Source: Blastocatellia bacterium (GTDB lineage: Bacteria; Acidobacteriota; Blastocatellia; Chloracidobacteriales; JADJPF01). Taken from it: a DNA stretch of 6,939 nucleotides. Below are positions 1 to 6,708 of this stretch, piece by piece. How positions within the stretch are numbered: position 1 is the first letter of the stretch; every line of letters begins with the position of its first letter. The notes beneath the pieces were generated by a model. That model saw only the letters and a list, made by a program, of their open reading frames with translations. It was not told the origin of the DNA and made no database searches. Location of the stretch: the NCBI GenBank assembly GCA_016789295.1, contig JAEUQL010000194.1:1-6939 (forward strand), given 5' to 3'. Made by a program: the position numbers and the translations under genes.

Positions 1-522
1 GTACTTCACCACGTAAGCGAAGGGTGGAAGGTTGCCAAGGAGATCAAGGCAGCCAATGCTGCGTGCTCTATCATTGTTATAGACAGTCCAGGTGGAAAGC
101 TTGAAACAATGGATTTCAGTCTCACTACAGGAGCGGTTCTTGAAAAAGAGGGTGTACTGGTAGTTTTTCATACAGATGACCCTATTACCGATTCCAGATA
201 CTTTTTGCGCTCGGCTGCTTTGGGTGTTCGAGGTGGAATGTCTCGTGAGAAAGCACTTTATGCACTAACACTTGGAGGAGCAGTTGTCTTAGATCTACAA
301 GACCGAGTAGGGTCTTTAGAAGTTGGCAAAGATGCTGATTTCATAGTTCTTTCTGGTGATCCTTTGAGTGTCTATACAAAAGTACTTGAGACATATGTTG
401 AGGGAGTCAAAGTTTTTGACCGTAGCGATCCCAAAGACTACAACTATGCAGTTGGTGGCAAAGGTGCTGGCAACTTGATCCCGTCGCATGCTGAAGATGA
501 AGACAAGGAGGAGGGAAGATAG
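1..522 (+). CDS. Amidohydrolase-family protein (imidazolonepropionase-like), C-terminal part, 5' truncated
   Basis: The reading frame is open from base 1 to the TAG at 520-522, so 173 C-terminal residues are visible and the true start lies outside the window. The first Met, at 109, is internal. The part seen is the end of the TIM barrel plus the closing beta segment of metal-dependent amidohydrolases. There is a His pair in VLHHVSEG (residues 3-4), a candidate metal ligand, and FHTDDP with Asp59, where the family's metal-binding Asp normally sits. RVGSLEVGKDADFIVLSGDP is the usual amidohydrolase ending. The protein then finishes with a charged tail (HAEDEDKEEGR). Members hydrolyse C-N bonds of cyclic amides or peptides; the substrate here cannot be read. 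The next gene starts directly after the stop, suggesting an operon. Signal peptide and HxH motif would lie upstream and are unseen. The family call is secure, the substrate unknown. Confidence 0.88.
   Translation, partial: VLHHVSEGWKVAKEIKAANAACSIIVIDSPGGKLETMDFSLTTGAVLEKEGVLVVFHTDDPITDSRYFLRSAALGVRGGMSREKALYALTLGGAVVLDLQDRVGSLEVGKDADFIVLSGDPLSVYTKVLETYVEGVKVFDRSDPKDYNYAVGGKGAGNLIPSHAEDEDKEEGR
505..516 (+). promoter_or_regulatory. Ribosome binding site for the second amidohydrolase
   Basis: AAGGAGGAGGGA is a strong purine-rich Shine-Dalgarno stretch ending 6 nt before the ATG at 523. The best core, AAGGAGG at 505-511, is 11 nt away. It lies inside the last codons of the upstream gene (the KEEG of the tail). 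This supports the 523 start and translation of both genes from one mRNA. Confidence 0.75.
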
Positions 523-1731
523 ATGAAAAGATTTACCGTAGCAATATTTTTTGCTCTTTACCTTGCTTTGCAAGCAACAGCACAAGTTGCAGTAAAAGGT
601 GAAACTGTTTATACAATGGCTGGTAGTCCTATTAAAGATGGGGTTGTGTTAATAAAAGATGGCAAGATTGAGCAGGTTGGATCTGCTTCTCAAGTAAAGA
701 TCCCTGCAAACTATAAACTGTATCAAGCAAAAGTTGTTACTCCAGGGCTGATAGATGCACATACAGTTGTAGGACTTGCTGGCTATCTCAACCAAGCCCA
801 TGACCAGGATCAACTCGACCGAGGTTCACCATTTCAGCCAGAACTTCGAGCAATAGATTCTTACAATGCAGAAGAGGTTCTAGTGGGGTGGGTAAGGAGT
901 TTTGGTATAACAACTATTCATACTGGCCATTCACCAGGAGCACTTGTGTCTGGTCAGACGATGGTTGCAAAGACACGAGGCAAGAACGTTGAGCAAGCAA
1001 CCATTATTGCTTCATCGATGATTGCAGCAACGCTTGGTGAGAGTGCAGTAGTTCGAGACGGAAAATCTCCTGGGACGAGGTCAAAGCTGATAGCCGTTCT
1101 TCGCGGCGAACTGATCAAGGCACAAGAATATTTAAGAAAGCAAGGGCTTGGTGAAGATAAGCGTCCAGCAAAAGATCTCAAGATGGAAGCCCTTAGCCAG
1201 TTACTCAAGGGCGAAACACGGCTACTTGTCACGGTTCACCGAGCAAACGACATACTTTCGGCTCTTCGCATTGCCAAAGAGTTCAATATCAAATTGGTAC
1301 TTGATGGTGTAGCGGAAGGTTATACAGTTATAGACGAGATAAAGGCTTCTGGTTTTCCTGTCATTATTCACCCAACAATGCTACGACCAGCAGGCGAAGC
1401 AGAGAATATGACTATGGAAGCAGCTTCAAAGCTGATGAAAGCGGGTATTGCAGTGGCTTTGCAGAGCGGGTCAGAAGACTATGTTCCAAAGACCAGGGTA
1501 GTGCTTTTTGAAGCAGCAACAGCAGCAGCAAATGGTCTCTCTTTTGAAGAAGCACTGGCAACTATAACCGTCAATGCCGCAAGGATTTTGGGTATTGACA
1601 AGCGTGTTGGTTCTCTTGAAGTTGGCAAAGATGGTGATATAGCAATGTTTGATGGTGATCCTTTTGAGTACACAACACACGTTACAGCAGTGATAATTGA
1701 AGGTGAAGTTGTCAGCAACCAGCAAAGGTAG
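523..1731 (+). CDS. Secreted amidohydrolase-like protein with degenerate metal site
   Basis: 402 residues. Residues 1-20 form a signal peptide: MKR, a hydrophobic core, then a likely signal peptidase I cut after ATA. The mature protein is therefore probably periplasmic. The fold is amidohydrolase-like: VVTPGLIDAH at 71-80 marks the first barrel strand and RVGSLEVGKDGD at 361-372 the closing beta part. The metal site looks damaged. The usual HxH is H80-T-V. LDGVAEG at 260-266 aligns without gaps to LHHVSEG of the preceding gene, so the His pair has become Asp-Gly. QSGSED at 314-319 stands where that gene has HTDD. His239 (VTVHRANDI) and His80 remain. The start follows the previous stop directly and has a strong ribosome binding site. 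It is probably a non-catalytic or altered partner of the upstream enzyme; a different metal arrangement is possible. The family call is firm, the lack of activity is inferred. Confidence 0.85.
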   Translation: MKRFTVAIFFALYLALQATAQVAVKGETVYTMAGSPIKDGVVLIKDGKIEQVGSASQVKIPANYKLYQAKVVTPGLIDAHTVVGLAGYLNQAHDQDQLDRGSPFQPELRAIDSYNAEEVLVGWVRSFGITTIHTGHSPGALVSGQTMVAKTRGKNVEQATIIASSMIAATLGESAVVRDGKSPGTRSKLIAVLRGELIKAQEYLRKQGLGEDKRPAKDLKMEALSQLLKGETRLLVTVHRANDILSALRIAKEFNIKLVLDGVAEGYTVIDEIKASGFPVIIHPTMLRPAGEAENMTMEAASKLMKAGIAVALQSGSEDYVPKTRVVLFEAATAAANGLSFEEALATITVNAARILGIDKRVGSLEVGKDGDIAMFDGDPFEYTTHVTAVIIEGEVVSNQQR

Positions 1732-1740
1732 TGAGACTAC
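1728..1740. terminator. Small inverted repeat between convergent stops, possible weak bidirectional terminator
   Basis: GTAGT-GAG-ACTAC is a perfect 5-bp stem with a 3-nt loop. The left arm contains the TAG of the amidohydrolase (1729-1731) and the right arm the TAG of prmC (1737-1739 on the minus strand). On the plus strand a T-rich stretch (TTCTTTT, 1745-1751) follows. The stem is short and only 2 of its 5 pairs are G-C, so strong termination is doubtful. The symmetry is clear, the function is a guess. Confidence 0.3.
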
Positions 1741-2597
1741 AAGGTTCTTTTAAGAAAGACTGTTCTGGGGATCGATTGCAGGTCTTTAATGGTCGGCTGG
1801 ATCTCCCAGACTTCTCTATTAACCATTGCAAGAACTGCTTCTTCTTGTCCAAATCCTATTTCACAAAGAAAGTAACCTCCAGGCTTTGTAATTGTGGCGC
1901 ATTCTGTAAGAAGGCGGGCTATGAGGCCAAGCCCTTTTTCTTGTGCAAAGAGTGCTATTTCTGGCTCAAAGTCTTTAACTTCTCTGCTAAGTGTTGAACG
2001 GTCATTGGGATCTATGTAAGGAGGGTTGGTACAGCAAAAATCGAACTTGATTTCTGGAAAAATAGCCGATGTTAGATCACCAACAAAAAAGTGTACTCTT
2101 CTGTCTACTTGGTGTCGTTCGCTATTACGTTTTGCAACTTCTATAGCCAAGGTTGAAATATCTATAGCAAAAACTGCTGCTTCTGCGATTTCGCTAGCAA
2201 TGCTGATGGCTATACAGCCAGATCCAGTTCCGATGTCTAGCACTGTTGGACTTTTAAGATCGAGTTCTTTGCAGAGGTTGACGACTTTTTCAACTATCAA
2301 CTCGGTTTCTGGACGTGGAATGAGGACTGAAGGGTTAACTATAAAATTGCGCTTATAGAACTCTTGCCTGCCAGTGATGTACTGCAGAGGTTCTCCACTA
2401 CAACGCCTCTCCACAGCCCGTTGAAAGCGTGCCTCTGTTTCCGTTGCTACTTCGTCTCTATTATGTGCAATTATGTATATAGTATCGCGTCCCAGTATTT
2501 CAGCCAGTAGCAATGAAGCCGTCATTCTTTCGTTTTCGATACCAGCACTTTTCAGTTTTGAGCTTGCAGCTTTGACTAACTCTTCGATTTTGGCCAT
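1737..2597 (-). CDS. prmC: Peptide chain release factor N5-glutamine methyltransferase PrmC
   Basis: 286 residues, the normal length for PrmC (HemK). The enzyme uses S-adenosylmethionine to methylate the Gln of the GGQ motif in release factors RF1 and RF2 in the cytoplasm, which speeds peptide release. An N-terminal helical domain (about 1-75) leads into EPLQYITGRQEFY (69-81) and VLIPRPETE (91-99), both typical of PrmC. The SAM-binding loop is LDIGTGSG (120-127). The catalytic NPPY is at 191-194, followed by the family's DFEPEIALFA (209-218). The ATG at 2595-2597 gives the expected N-terminus; no clear Shine-Dalgarno precedes it. No release factor gene is adjacent in the window, although prfA-prmC pairing is common. 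The gene is divergent from the kinase at 2707 and converges on the amidohydrolase with 5 bp between stops. Nothing looks truncated. Confidence 0.96.
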   Translation of the reverse strand: MAKIEELVKAASSKLKSAGIENERMTASLLLAEILGRDTIYIIAHNRDEVATETEARFQRAVERRCSGEPLQYITGRQEFYKRNFIVNPSVLIPRPETELIVEKVVNLCKELDLKSPTVLDIGTGSGCIAISIASEIAEAAVFAIDISTLAIEVAKRNSERHQVDRRVHFFVGDLTSAIFPEIKFDFCCTNPPYIDPNDRSTLSREVKDFEPEIALFAQEKGLGLIARLLTECATITKPGGYFLCEIGFGQEEAVLAMVNREVWEIQPTIKDLQSIPRTVFLKRTL

Positions 2598-2706
2598 AAA
2601 AGATATTTAGCCATAGGTTCTTCAGGATGTGTAGTAGAAGATTTAGAATAGTTTCTGGATTTGGTATACTCGCTCTATATATCGATCTTCTTCAAGCGAC
2701 GGTTTA
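2598..2706. other. Divergent intergenic region between prmC and the kinase gene
   Basis: This 109-bp AT-rich spacer holds the upstream regions of two divergent genes. A good promoter faces the kinase (separate entry). I could not pick a convincing promoter for prmC on the minus strand. I see no riboswitch-like fold and no clear operator repeat. Confidence 0.6.
2642..2670 (+). promoter_or_regulatory. Predicted sigma-70-type promoter for the sensor kinase gene
   Basis: TTTAGA (2642-2647, 4 of 6 matches to TTGACA) is followed by a 17-nt spacer and TATACT (2665-2670, 5 of 6 matches to TATAAT). TG at 2662-2663 makes it an extended -10. Transcription would start near 2677, leaving a leader of about 30 nt before the ATG at 2707. 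That leader has no evident Shine-Dalgarno. Prediction is by eye from the consensus. Confidence 0.6.
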
Positions 2707-5700
2707 ATGGACAAGTTTAGTTTCAAGGTAGGTAGTTTCTGTCTGCTTCTTGTCTGGTGGCTTCTCTGTTTGCTACCTAGTGTCTATGCTTCTGATCTAC
2801 CTACTGATCCGGTAAACGACATAGCAGAAACTGGTCGCCCAAACTTGAAAGTTTTTACTGATCGCAAAGGCTTGCCACAAAACTCCATTTTAGCACTTGA
2901 GCTTGACAAGATTGGCTACATATGGGCTGGAACTCAGGATGGTGCTGCATACTTTAATGGCAGAACCTGGACTGTAGTCAATATGCCAAACCGTTTCAGG
3001 TCAAACTACATCAGTTCGATACTTGCAGCAGAAGATGGCAGTATGTGGTTTGCGACAGAAGGCAATGGCATACACAGGCTCAAAGATCAGACCTGGGCAT
3101 CTTTTGACCAGACAATAGGGCTTGCATCAAATTCTGTTAACTATCTGTTTGAGACTTTTGATGCAAATGGCAAATCTACTATTTGGGCAGCCACGGCCAA
3201 TGGTATAGCGCGTTTTGATGGCAATAGTTGGATCTCTGTTGCTGGCACAGAAGAGCTTCCAAATAGAAATGTAAAAGTAATAACTGAAACTACCTCGACT
3301 GATGGTAAGCATATTCTCTGGATAGGGACAGAGAAAGGGTTAGGCAGCTACAGCGATGGTAAATGGACAAGTTACACACAATCTAATTCTCCATTGCCAA
3401 ATGACAGTATCCTTTCTTTCCATAAAAGCAGCAGCAAAGATGGAGATAAGCTTTGGATAGGGACAGAGAGTGGTCTGGTAAGTTTTCAAAATGGAGGTTG
3501 GAAGGTACACGAACTTTTCTCACCAAATGAAAAAGTGCGTGCAATTAGTGAAACGACCAATGCAGATGGGTCTAAGGTCTTATGGGTAGGAACAGAGAAC
3601 TGTCTAGGGATTTTTGAGAAAGGGCATTGGCACACACTGAGAAGGTCAGATGGTCTTCCAAGTAGTTCTATCTATTCATTGTTAGAAGTTTCCACTTCAA
3701 ATCTGACACAGTCCCTCTGGATAGGTACTTATGGAGGTGGCTTAGCCTGTTTTGAACAAGCTTCTTGGTATGTTATAGACAAAGCTTCTGGACTGCCGGA
3801 AAACATCATCTACAGTCTGATGGAGAGTAGGGCGGAAGATGGTGCAGAAGAGCTTTGGGTAGGAACGGAGTCTTCAGGGATTGCTTATTGGCACAAGGGT
3901 AAGTGGCGTGTTTTTAATACACTTGATGGTTTGCCGTCAAATGAAGTCATCAGCCTTGCTGAAACCAAGGTGGATGGTGAGAGAGTAATACTAGTAGGAA
4001 CGAATGCTGGTATTGCTTATTTCAAAAATGGAACCTGGATAAACAACAGTCAAGACAAGAGCCTTCCAAATGTTGGAGCCTACGCATTTACAAAAACTAG
4101 AGCTGCAGATGGCACAGAAGCCTTCTGGGTTGGACTCAGAAAAGGAGGGCTTGCATATTTTGCTAACGGAAAATGGAAGATCTATACAACAAAGACTAGT
4201 GGTTTGCCACAAGATTCGGTCTACACAGCAGTTGAGACCAGGCTTGCTAATGGCAGGCGTGTTGTGTGGGCTGGAACTCGTGGTGGTGGGTTGGCAATGC
4301 TTGATCCAGAAAAAGAGTCTTGGACTGTTTACACGTTTCAGTCAGGCACCATCCCTAACGACTATGTCTACTCTCTACTTGAAGTAGAAAACCAGCGTGG
4401 TGAAAGGGAGCTTTGGGCTGGGACTCGTGGAGGAGTATCGATACTGAACTTGGACAGGAAAGATGCAAAGTGGGAAAGGCTTTCGGAACGGCTACAATCA
4501 CCACTGCCAAACAACATAGTCTATCAGATGAAAAAAGATCATCGTGGTCGGATATATCTCTGCACAAACAGAGGAGTAACACGTTTAACACCTACATCAG
4601 ATGGCTTTTATGTTTACGCATTTACCATAGAAAATGGTCTACCAAGCAATGAGTGTAATGGAGGTGCTTCTATGGTGGATAGCAGAGGGCGTATCTGGGT
4701 AGGAACCGTTGCTGGAATAGGACTATTTGACCCGGCCAATGAGATTGAGAAAGACAAGCCAAAAAGACCGTTACTTATTGAAAAAGTTCTAATTGGTGGA
4801 AAGGAAACAGATTTAGAGAAGGAGTTTTCTCTCTCTTATAAAGATACAAATATAGTTTTTGAGTTTGTGCTTTTAAGCTATTTTCGAGATAGTGAAGTAC
4901 GCTACAAGACACAACTTATAGGGCTTGAAGAGAGCGAATCAAAATGGACATCTGATTATAAGAGAGAATTTACCAACCTTTCTGCAGGCAACTATACTTT
5001 TAAGGTTTGGGCAAGAGACGACACAGGAACTGTTTATGGTCCAAAATCGGTCAGTTTCAACATACGTCCTGCCCCTTGGCGTACCTGGTGGGCATATGTA
5101 CTTTATGCTGCAGTACTAGTTTATGTTGGCTATCAACTAAATGAAGTGCGTATAAAAAACATAAACCGACGACAGGAGGAGAAGATATATTATCTGAGGC
5201 AGCTTCTCAAAAGTACACACCGCATCAATTCACAGCTCAAACTCACTATACTACTACAATGTATAGCAGAAGAAGCAGCTAGGCTTGTTGGAGGAAAGAT
5301 AGGCAATATTGGTCTTGTTGAAGGTGATTTCGTAGTCTTCAAATATTTCTGGAAAGATGGGTGGAAGGTAGCAGATCTCTCTATACCTAAAAGTGAATCG
5401 ATAATTGGGCTTGTAGCATCAAGCAAAAAGCCAGTAATTGTAGATGAGCAGATGGTCAATCGAGATCTAAAGCTTCTTCCTGAAGAGCTTATTGACTACT
5501 ACAAGCAAGGTCTGATAGTTGTTCCCATAATCGACCGTAACGAAGACCTGGTTGGTCTACTGGAGGTAGGTAAGAAGCCTGGTAGGCCAATTTTTGGTGA
5601 GGCTGAATGTCAACTGTTAGAAGCTTTGGCATACCAAGCGTCTGTAGCCATAGAGAATGCAGAGCTTTATGAAGAGTTGGATGAGCGAAAAATCGAGTTA

Positions 5701-6594
5701 GAAGAGAAGAATGCACTCATAAATGAATCTATGGAAGAGCTTGAGAAGCTTTACAAAAATGAGCAGGAGGTAACACGCGCTCTACAGGAACTCGACCACA
5801 TGAAGACCAATTTCCTGATTGTAACCTCTCATGAAATGCGCACACCGCTAACTGTTATCAAAGGCAACAATGAACTATTGCTAGAAGGGATTGCTGGCCC
5901 ACTAAATGCTTCACAAGAACGCTCTCTCAAAACTACACAGAGAATGGTTGAGCGTATGGTTAAAAGTTTTACAGATATTTTAGAGATGCTCAAAATCAAT
6001 GAAGGTCAGGTTCCACTGCGTCTTGCTACTGTAGATGTAAAAGAGATTGTACTTTCAACAGTAGAGCAGTTGAGCGAGTTTATAGAGATACGTCAGCAGA
6101 AGGTCAAGCTTTCATTACCCGATAAGATAGAAGCCTTTCTTGATAGAGAGAAGATAGAGCTTGTACTAATAAATATAATACAGAACGCTATCAAATTTAC
6201 TCCTGATCAAGAAGAAATAGAGATAAAGATAGATAAGCAGTATGAAGAACTAGAGATAGTAATTACTGATAGAGGGATTGGGATCGATCCTACTGAAATA
6301 GAGCGAATATTTGATAAATTCTACACAAGCTCCGACCCAAGTTCACACACTTCGGGTAAATTTGAATTTTCTGCACGTGGAACGGGTTTGGGTCTTTCAA
6401 TTGCTCGTAGCTATGTGGAAGCACATGGCGGCAAGATCTGGGCGGAATCTGAAGGGAAGGGACGCGGGAGCAGTTTCTACATTATTCTTCCACTAATAAC
6501 TTCTGAAGAATTGTTGAATAAAGGTCTAGCAAGAGAAGGGCTAAAACAGCAAGTAATAGAATGGCGGAAAGGGTGGGATTCGAACCCACGGTAG
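2707..6594 (+). CDS. Sensor histidine kinase with double Reg_prop propeller, Y_Y_Y, GAF, HisKA and HATPase_c domains
   Basis: 1295 residues. Residues 1-28 are a signal peptide with a VYA cleavage site. Residues 45-680 contain 14 propeller repeats of 41-49 residues, marked by W-x-G-T, which fits two seven-bladed propellers as in the periplasmic part of Bacteroides-type hybrid sensors. A Y_Y_Y domain (about 690-787) precedes one membrane helix (about 794-810), so the propellers face the periplasm. Inside the cell follow a GAF domain (about 843-987), a coiled coil (about 985-1035), HisKA with SHEMRTPL and phospho-acceptor His1042, and HATPase_c with N-box QNAIKF (Asn1160), DRGIGI (1188-1193), IFDKFY (1201-1206) and GTGLGLSIA (1225-1233). 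All kinase motifs look intact. There is no receiver or HTH domain, and no regulator gene lies nearby. The ligand is unknown; a carbohydrate is usual for related sensors. The ATG was chosen because the signal peptide begins there. The last ten residues (WRKGWDSNPR) are antisense to tRNA-Ser. Confidence 0.95.
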   Translation: MDKFSFKVGSFCLLLVWWLLCLLPSVYASDLPTDPVNDIAETGRPNLKVFTDRKGLPQNSILALELDKIGYIWAGTQDGAAYFNGRTWTVVNMPNRFRSNYISSILAAEDGSMWFATEGNGIHRLKDQTWASFDQTIGLASNSVNYLFETFDANGKSTIWAATANGIARFDGNSWISVAGTEELPNRNVKVITETTSTDGKHILWIGTEKGLGSYSDGKWTSYTQSNSPLPNDSILSFHKSSSKDGDKLWIGTESGLVSFQNGGWKVHELFSPNEKVRAISETTNADGSKVLWVGTENCLGIFEKGHWHTLRRSDGLPSSSIYSLLEVSTSNLTQSLWIGTYGGGLACFEQASWYVIDKASGLPENIIYSLMESRAEDGAEELWVGTESSGIAYWHKGKWRVFNTLDGLPSNEVISLAETKVDGERVILVGTNAGIAYFKNGTWINNSQDKSLPNVGAYAFTKTRAADGTEAFWVGLRKGGLAYFANGKWKIYTTKTSGLPQDSVYTAVETRLANGRRVVWAGTRGGGLAMLDPEKESWTVYTFQSGTIPNDYVYSLLEVENQRGERELWAGTRGGVSILNLDRKDAKWERLSERLQSPLPNNIVYQMKKDHRGRIYLCTNRGVTRLTPTSDGFYVYAFTIENGLPSNECNGGASMVDSRGRIWVGTVAGIGLFDPANEIEKDKPKRPLLIEKVLIGGKETDLEKEFSLSYKDTNIVFEFVLLSYFRDSEVRYKTQLIGLEESESKWTSDYKREFTNLSAGNYTFKVWARDDTGTVYGPKSVSFNIRPAPWRTWWAYVLYAAVLVYVGYQLNEVRIKNINRRQEEKIYYLRQLLKSTHRINSQLKLTILLQCIAEEAARLVGGKIGNIGLVEGDFVVFKYFWKDGWKVADLSIPKSESIIGLVASSKKPVIVDEQMVNRDLKLLPEELIDYYKQGLIVVPIIDRNEDLVGLLEVGKKPGRPIFGEAECQLLEALAYQASVAIENAELYEELDERKIELEEKNALINESMEELEKLYKNEQEVTRALQELDHMKTNFLIVTSHEMRTPLTVIKGNNELLLEGIAGPLNASQERSLKTTQRMVERMVKSFTDILEMLKINEGQVPLRLATVDVKEIVLSTVEQLSEFIEIRQQKVKLSLPDKIEAFLDREKIELVLINIIQNAIKFTPDQEEIEIKIDKQYEELEIVITDRGIGIDPTEIERIFDKFYTSSDPSSHTSGKFEFSARGTGLGLSIARSYVEAHGGKIWAESEGKGRGSSFYIILPLITSEELLNKGLAREGLKQQVIEWRKGWDSNPR
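2839..4746 (+). repeat. 14 tandem propeller-blade repeats within the kinase gene
   Basis: Residues 45-680 consist of repeats centred on W-[IVAF]-[GA]-T, with core Trp (or its substitute) at 73, 114, 160, 205, 250, 293, 338, 384, 429 (Leu), 474, 521, 570, 617 (Tyr) and 664. Spacing is 41-49 residues, mostly 45. Most repeats continue as G-[LI]-x-x-[FY]-x-x-G-x-W. Many are preceded by GLP or a related proline turn, then SxxYSL. Some repeats are alike at the DNA level: TGGATAGGGACAGAGA occurs at 3319-3334 and again at 3454-3469, exactly 45 codons apart. Fourteen units fit two seven-bladed propellers; the two-domain split is inferred from known sensors of this type. Confidence 0.85.
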
Positions 6595-6651
6595 GCGTAA
6601 ACCTACGATGGTTTTCAAGACCATTGCCTTAAACCACTCGGCCACCTTTCC
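6562..6651 (-). tRNA. tRNA-Ser(UGA)
   Basis: The minus strand folds as a complete class II tRNA of 90 nt. The acceptor arms are GGAAAGG (from 6651) and CCTTTCC, followed by discriminator G and an encoded CCA (6562-6564). The D arm has GGCCGAGTGG. The anticodon stem is ATGGT/ACCAT with loop CTTGAAA, giving anticodon TGA (complement at 6615-6617), which reads UCN serine codons. The long variable arm GTAGG/CCTAC is the serine signature. The T arm is GTGGG-TTCGAAT-CCCAC. All stems pair, so the gene looks functional. Its 3' 33 nt overlap the end of the kinase gene on the opposite strand. No terminator hairpin with a T-tract is seen downstream on the minus strand. Confidence 0.97.
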
Positions 6652-6664
6652 AAAAAACAGGCAC

Positions 6665-6693
6665 ATTATACGGATCAAAGATAGAGAGAACAA
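6665..6693 (-). promoter_or_regulatory. Predicted promoter of tRNA-Ser
   Basis: On the minus strand a perfect TATAAT (complement at 6665-6670) lies 17 nt downstream of TTGTTC (complement at 6688-6693, 3 of 6 matches to TTGACA). The start would fall near 6658, giving a leader of about 7 nt before the tRNA 5' end at 6651. The position and the perfect -10 make this a convincing tRNA promoter. It lies in the 57-bp gap shared with the MBL gene, and its -35 overlaps that gene's ribosome binding site. Confidence 0.65.
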
Positions 6694-6697
6694 GGAG
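6692..6697 (+). promoter_or_regulatory. Ribosome binding site for the MBL-fold gene
   Basis: AAGGAG lies 11 nt before the ATG at 6709, a slightly long but usable spacing. It supports that start codon. Confidence 0.6.
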
Positions 6698-6708
6698 AAG
6701 AAGCGGTT

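Noticed and set aside
505..525. The two amidohydrolases as one gene split by a nonsense mutation or frameshift
   Set aside because: The first ends with the normal family C-terminus, and the second has its own ribosome binding site, signal peptide and full barrel. They are two genes.
954..1725. Minus-strand open frames within the second amidohydrolase gene
   Set aside because: Low-complexity antisense shadows of a well-supported coding frame.
1731..2358. Plus-strand open frames at 1731-1997 and 2026-2358
   Set aside because: They lie antisense to prmC, whose motifs are complete on the other strand; their translations show no recognisable domain.
2839..4746. CRISPR-like or transposon-like repeats
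   Set aside because: The periodicity is in-frame protein blade repetition; the repeat units diverge and there are no spacers.
4070..5716. Several off-frame open frames of 60-105 codons inside the kinase gene
   Set aside because: They are shadows of the repeat-rich kinase frame, with no ribosome binding sites or domain signatures.
6562..6651. tRNA 3' end as an attachment site of an integrated element
   Set aside because: No integrase, no direct repeat of the tRNA end and no change of gene style is visible; the kinase lies on the side where an element would be.
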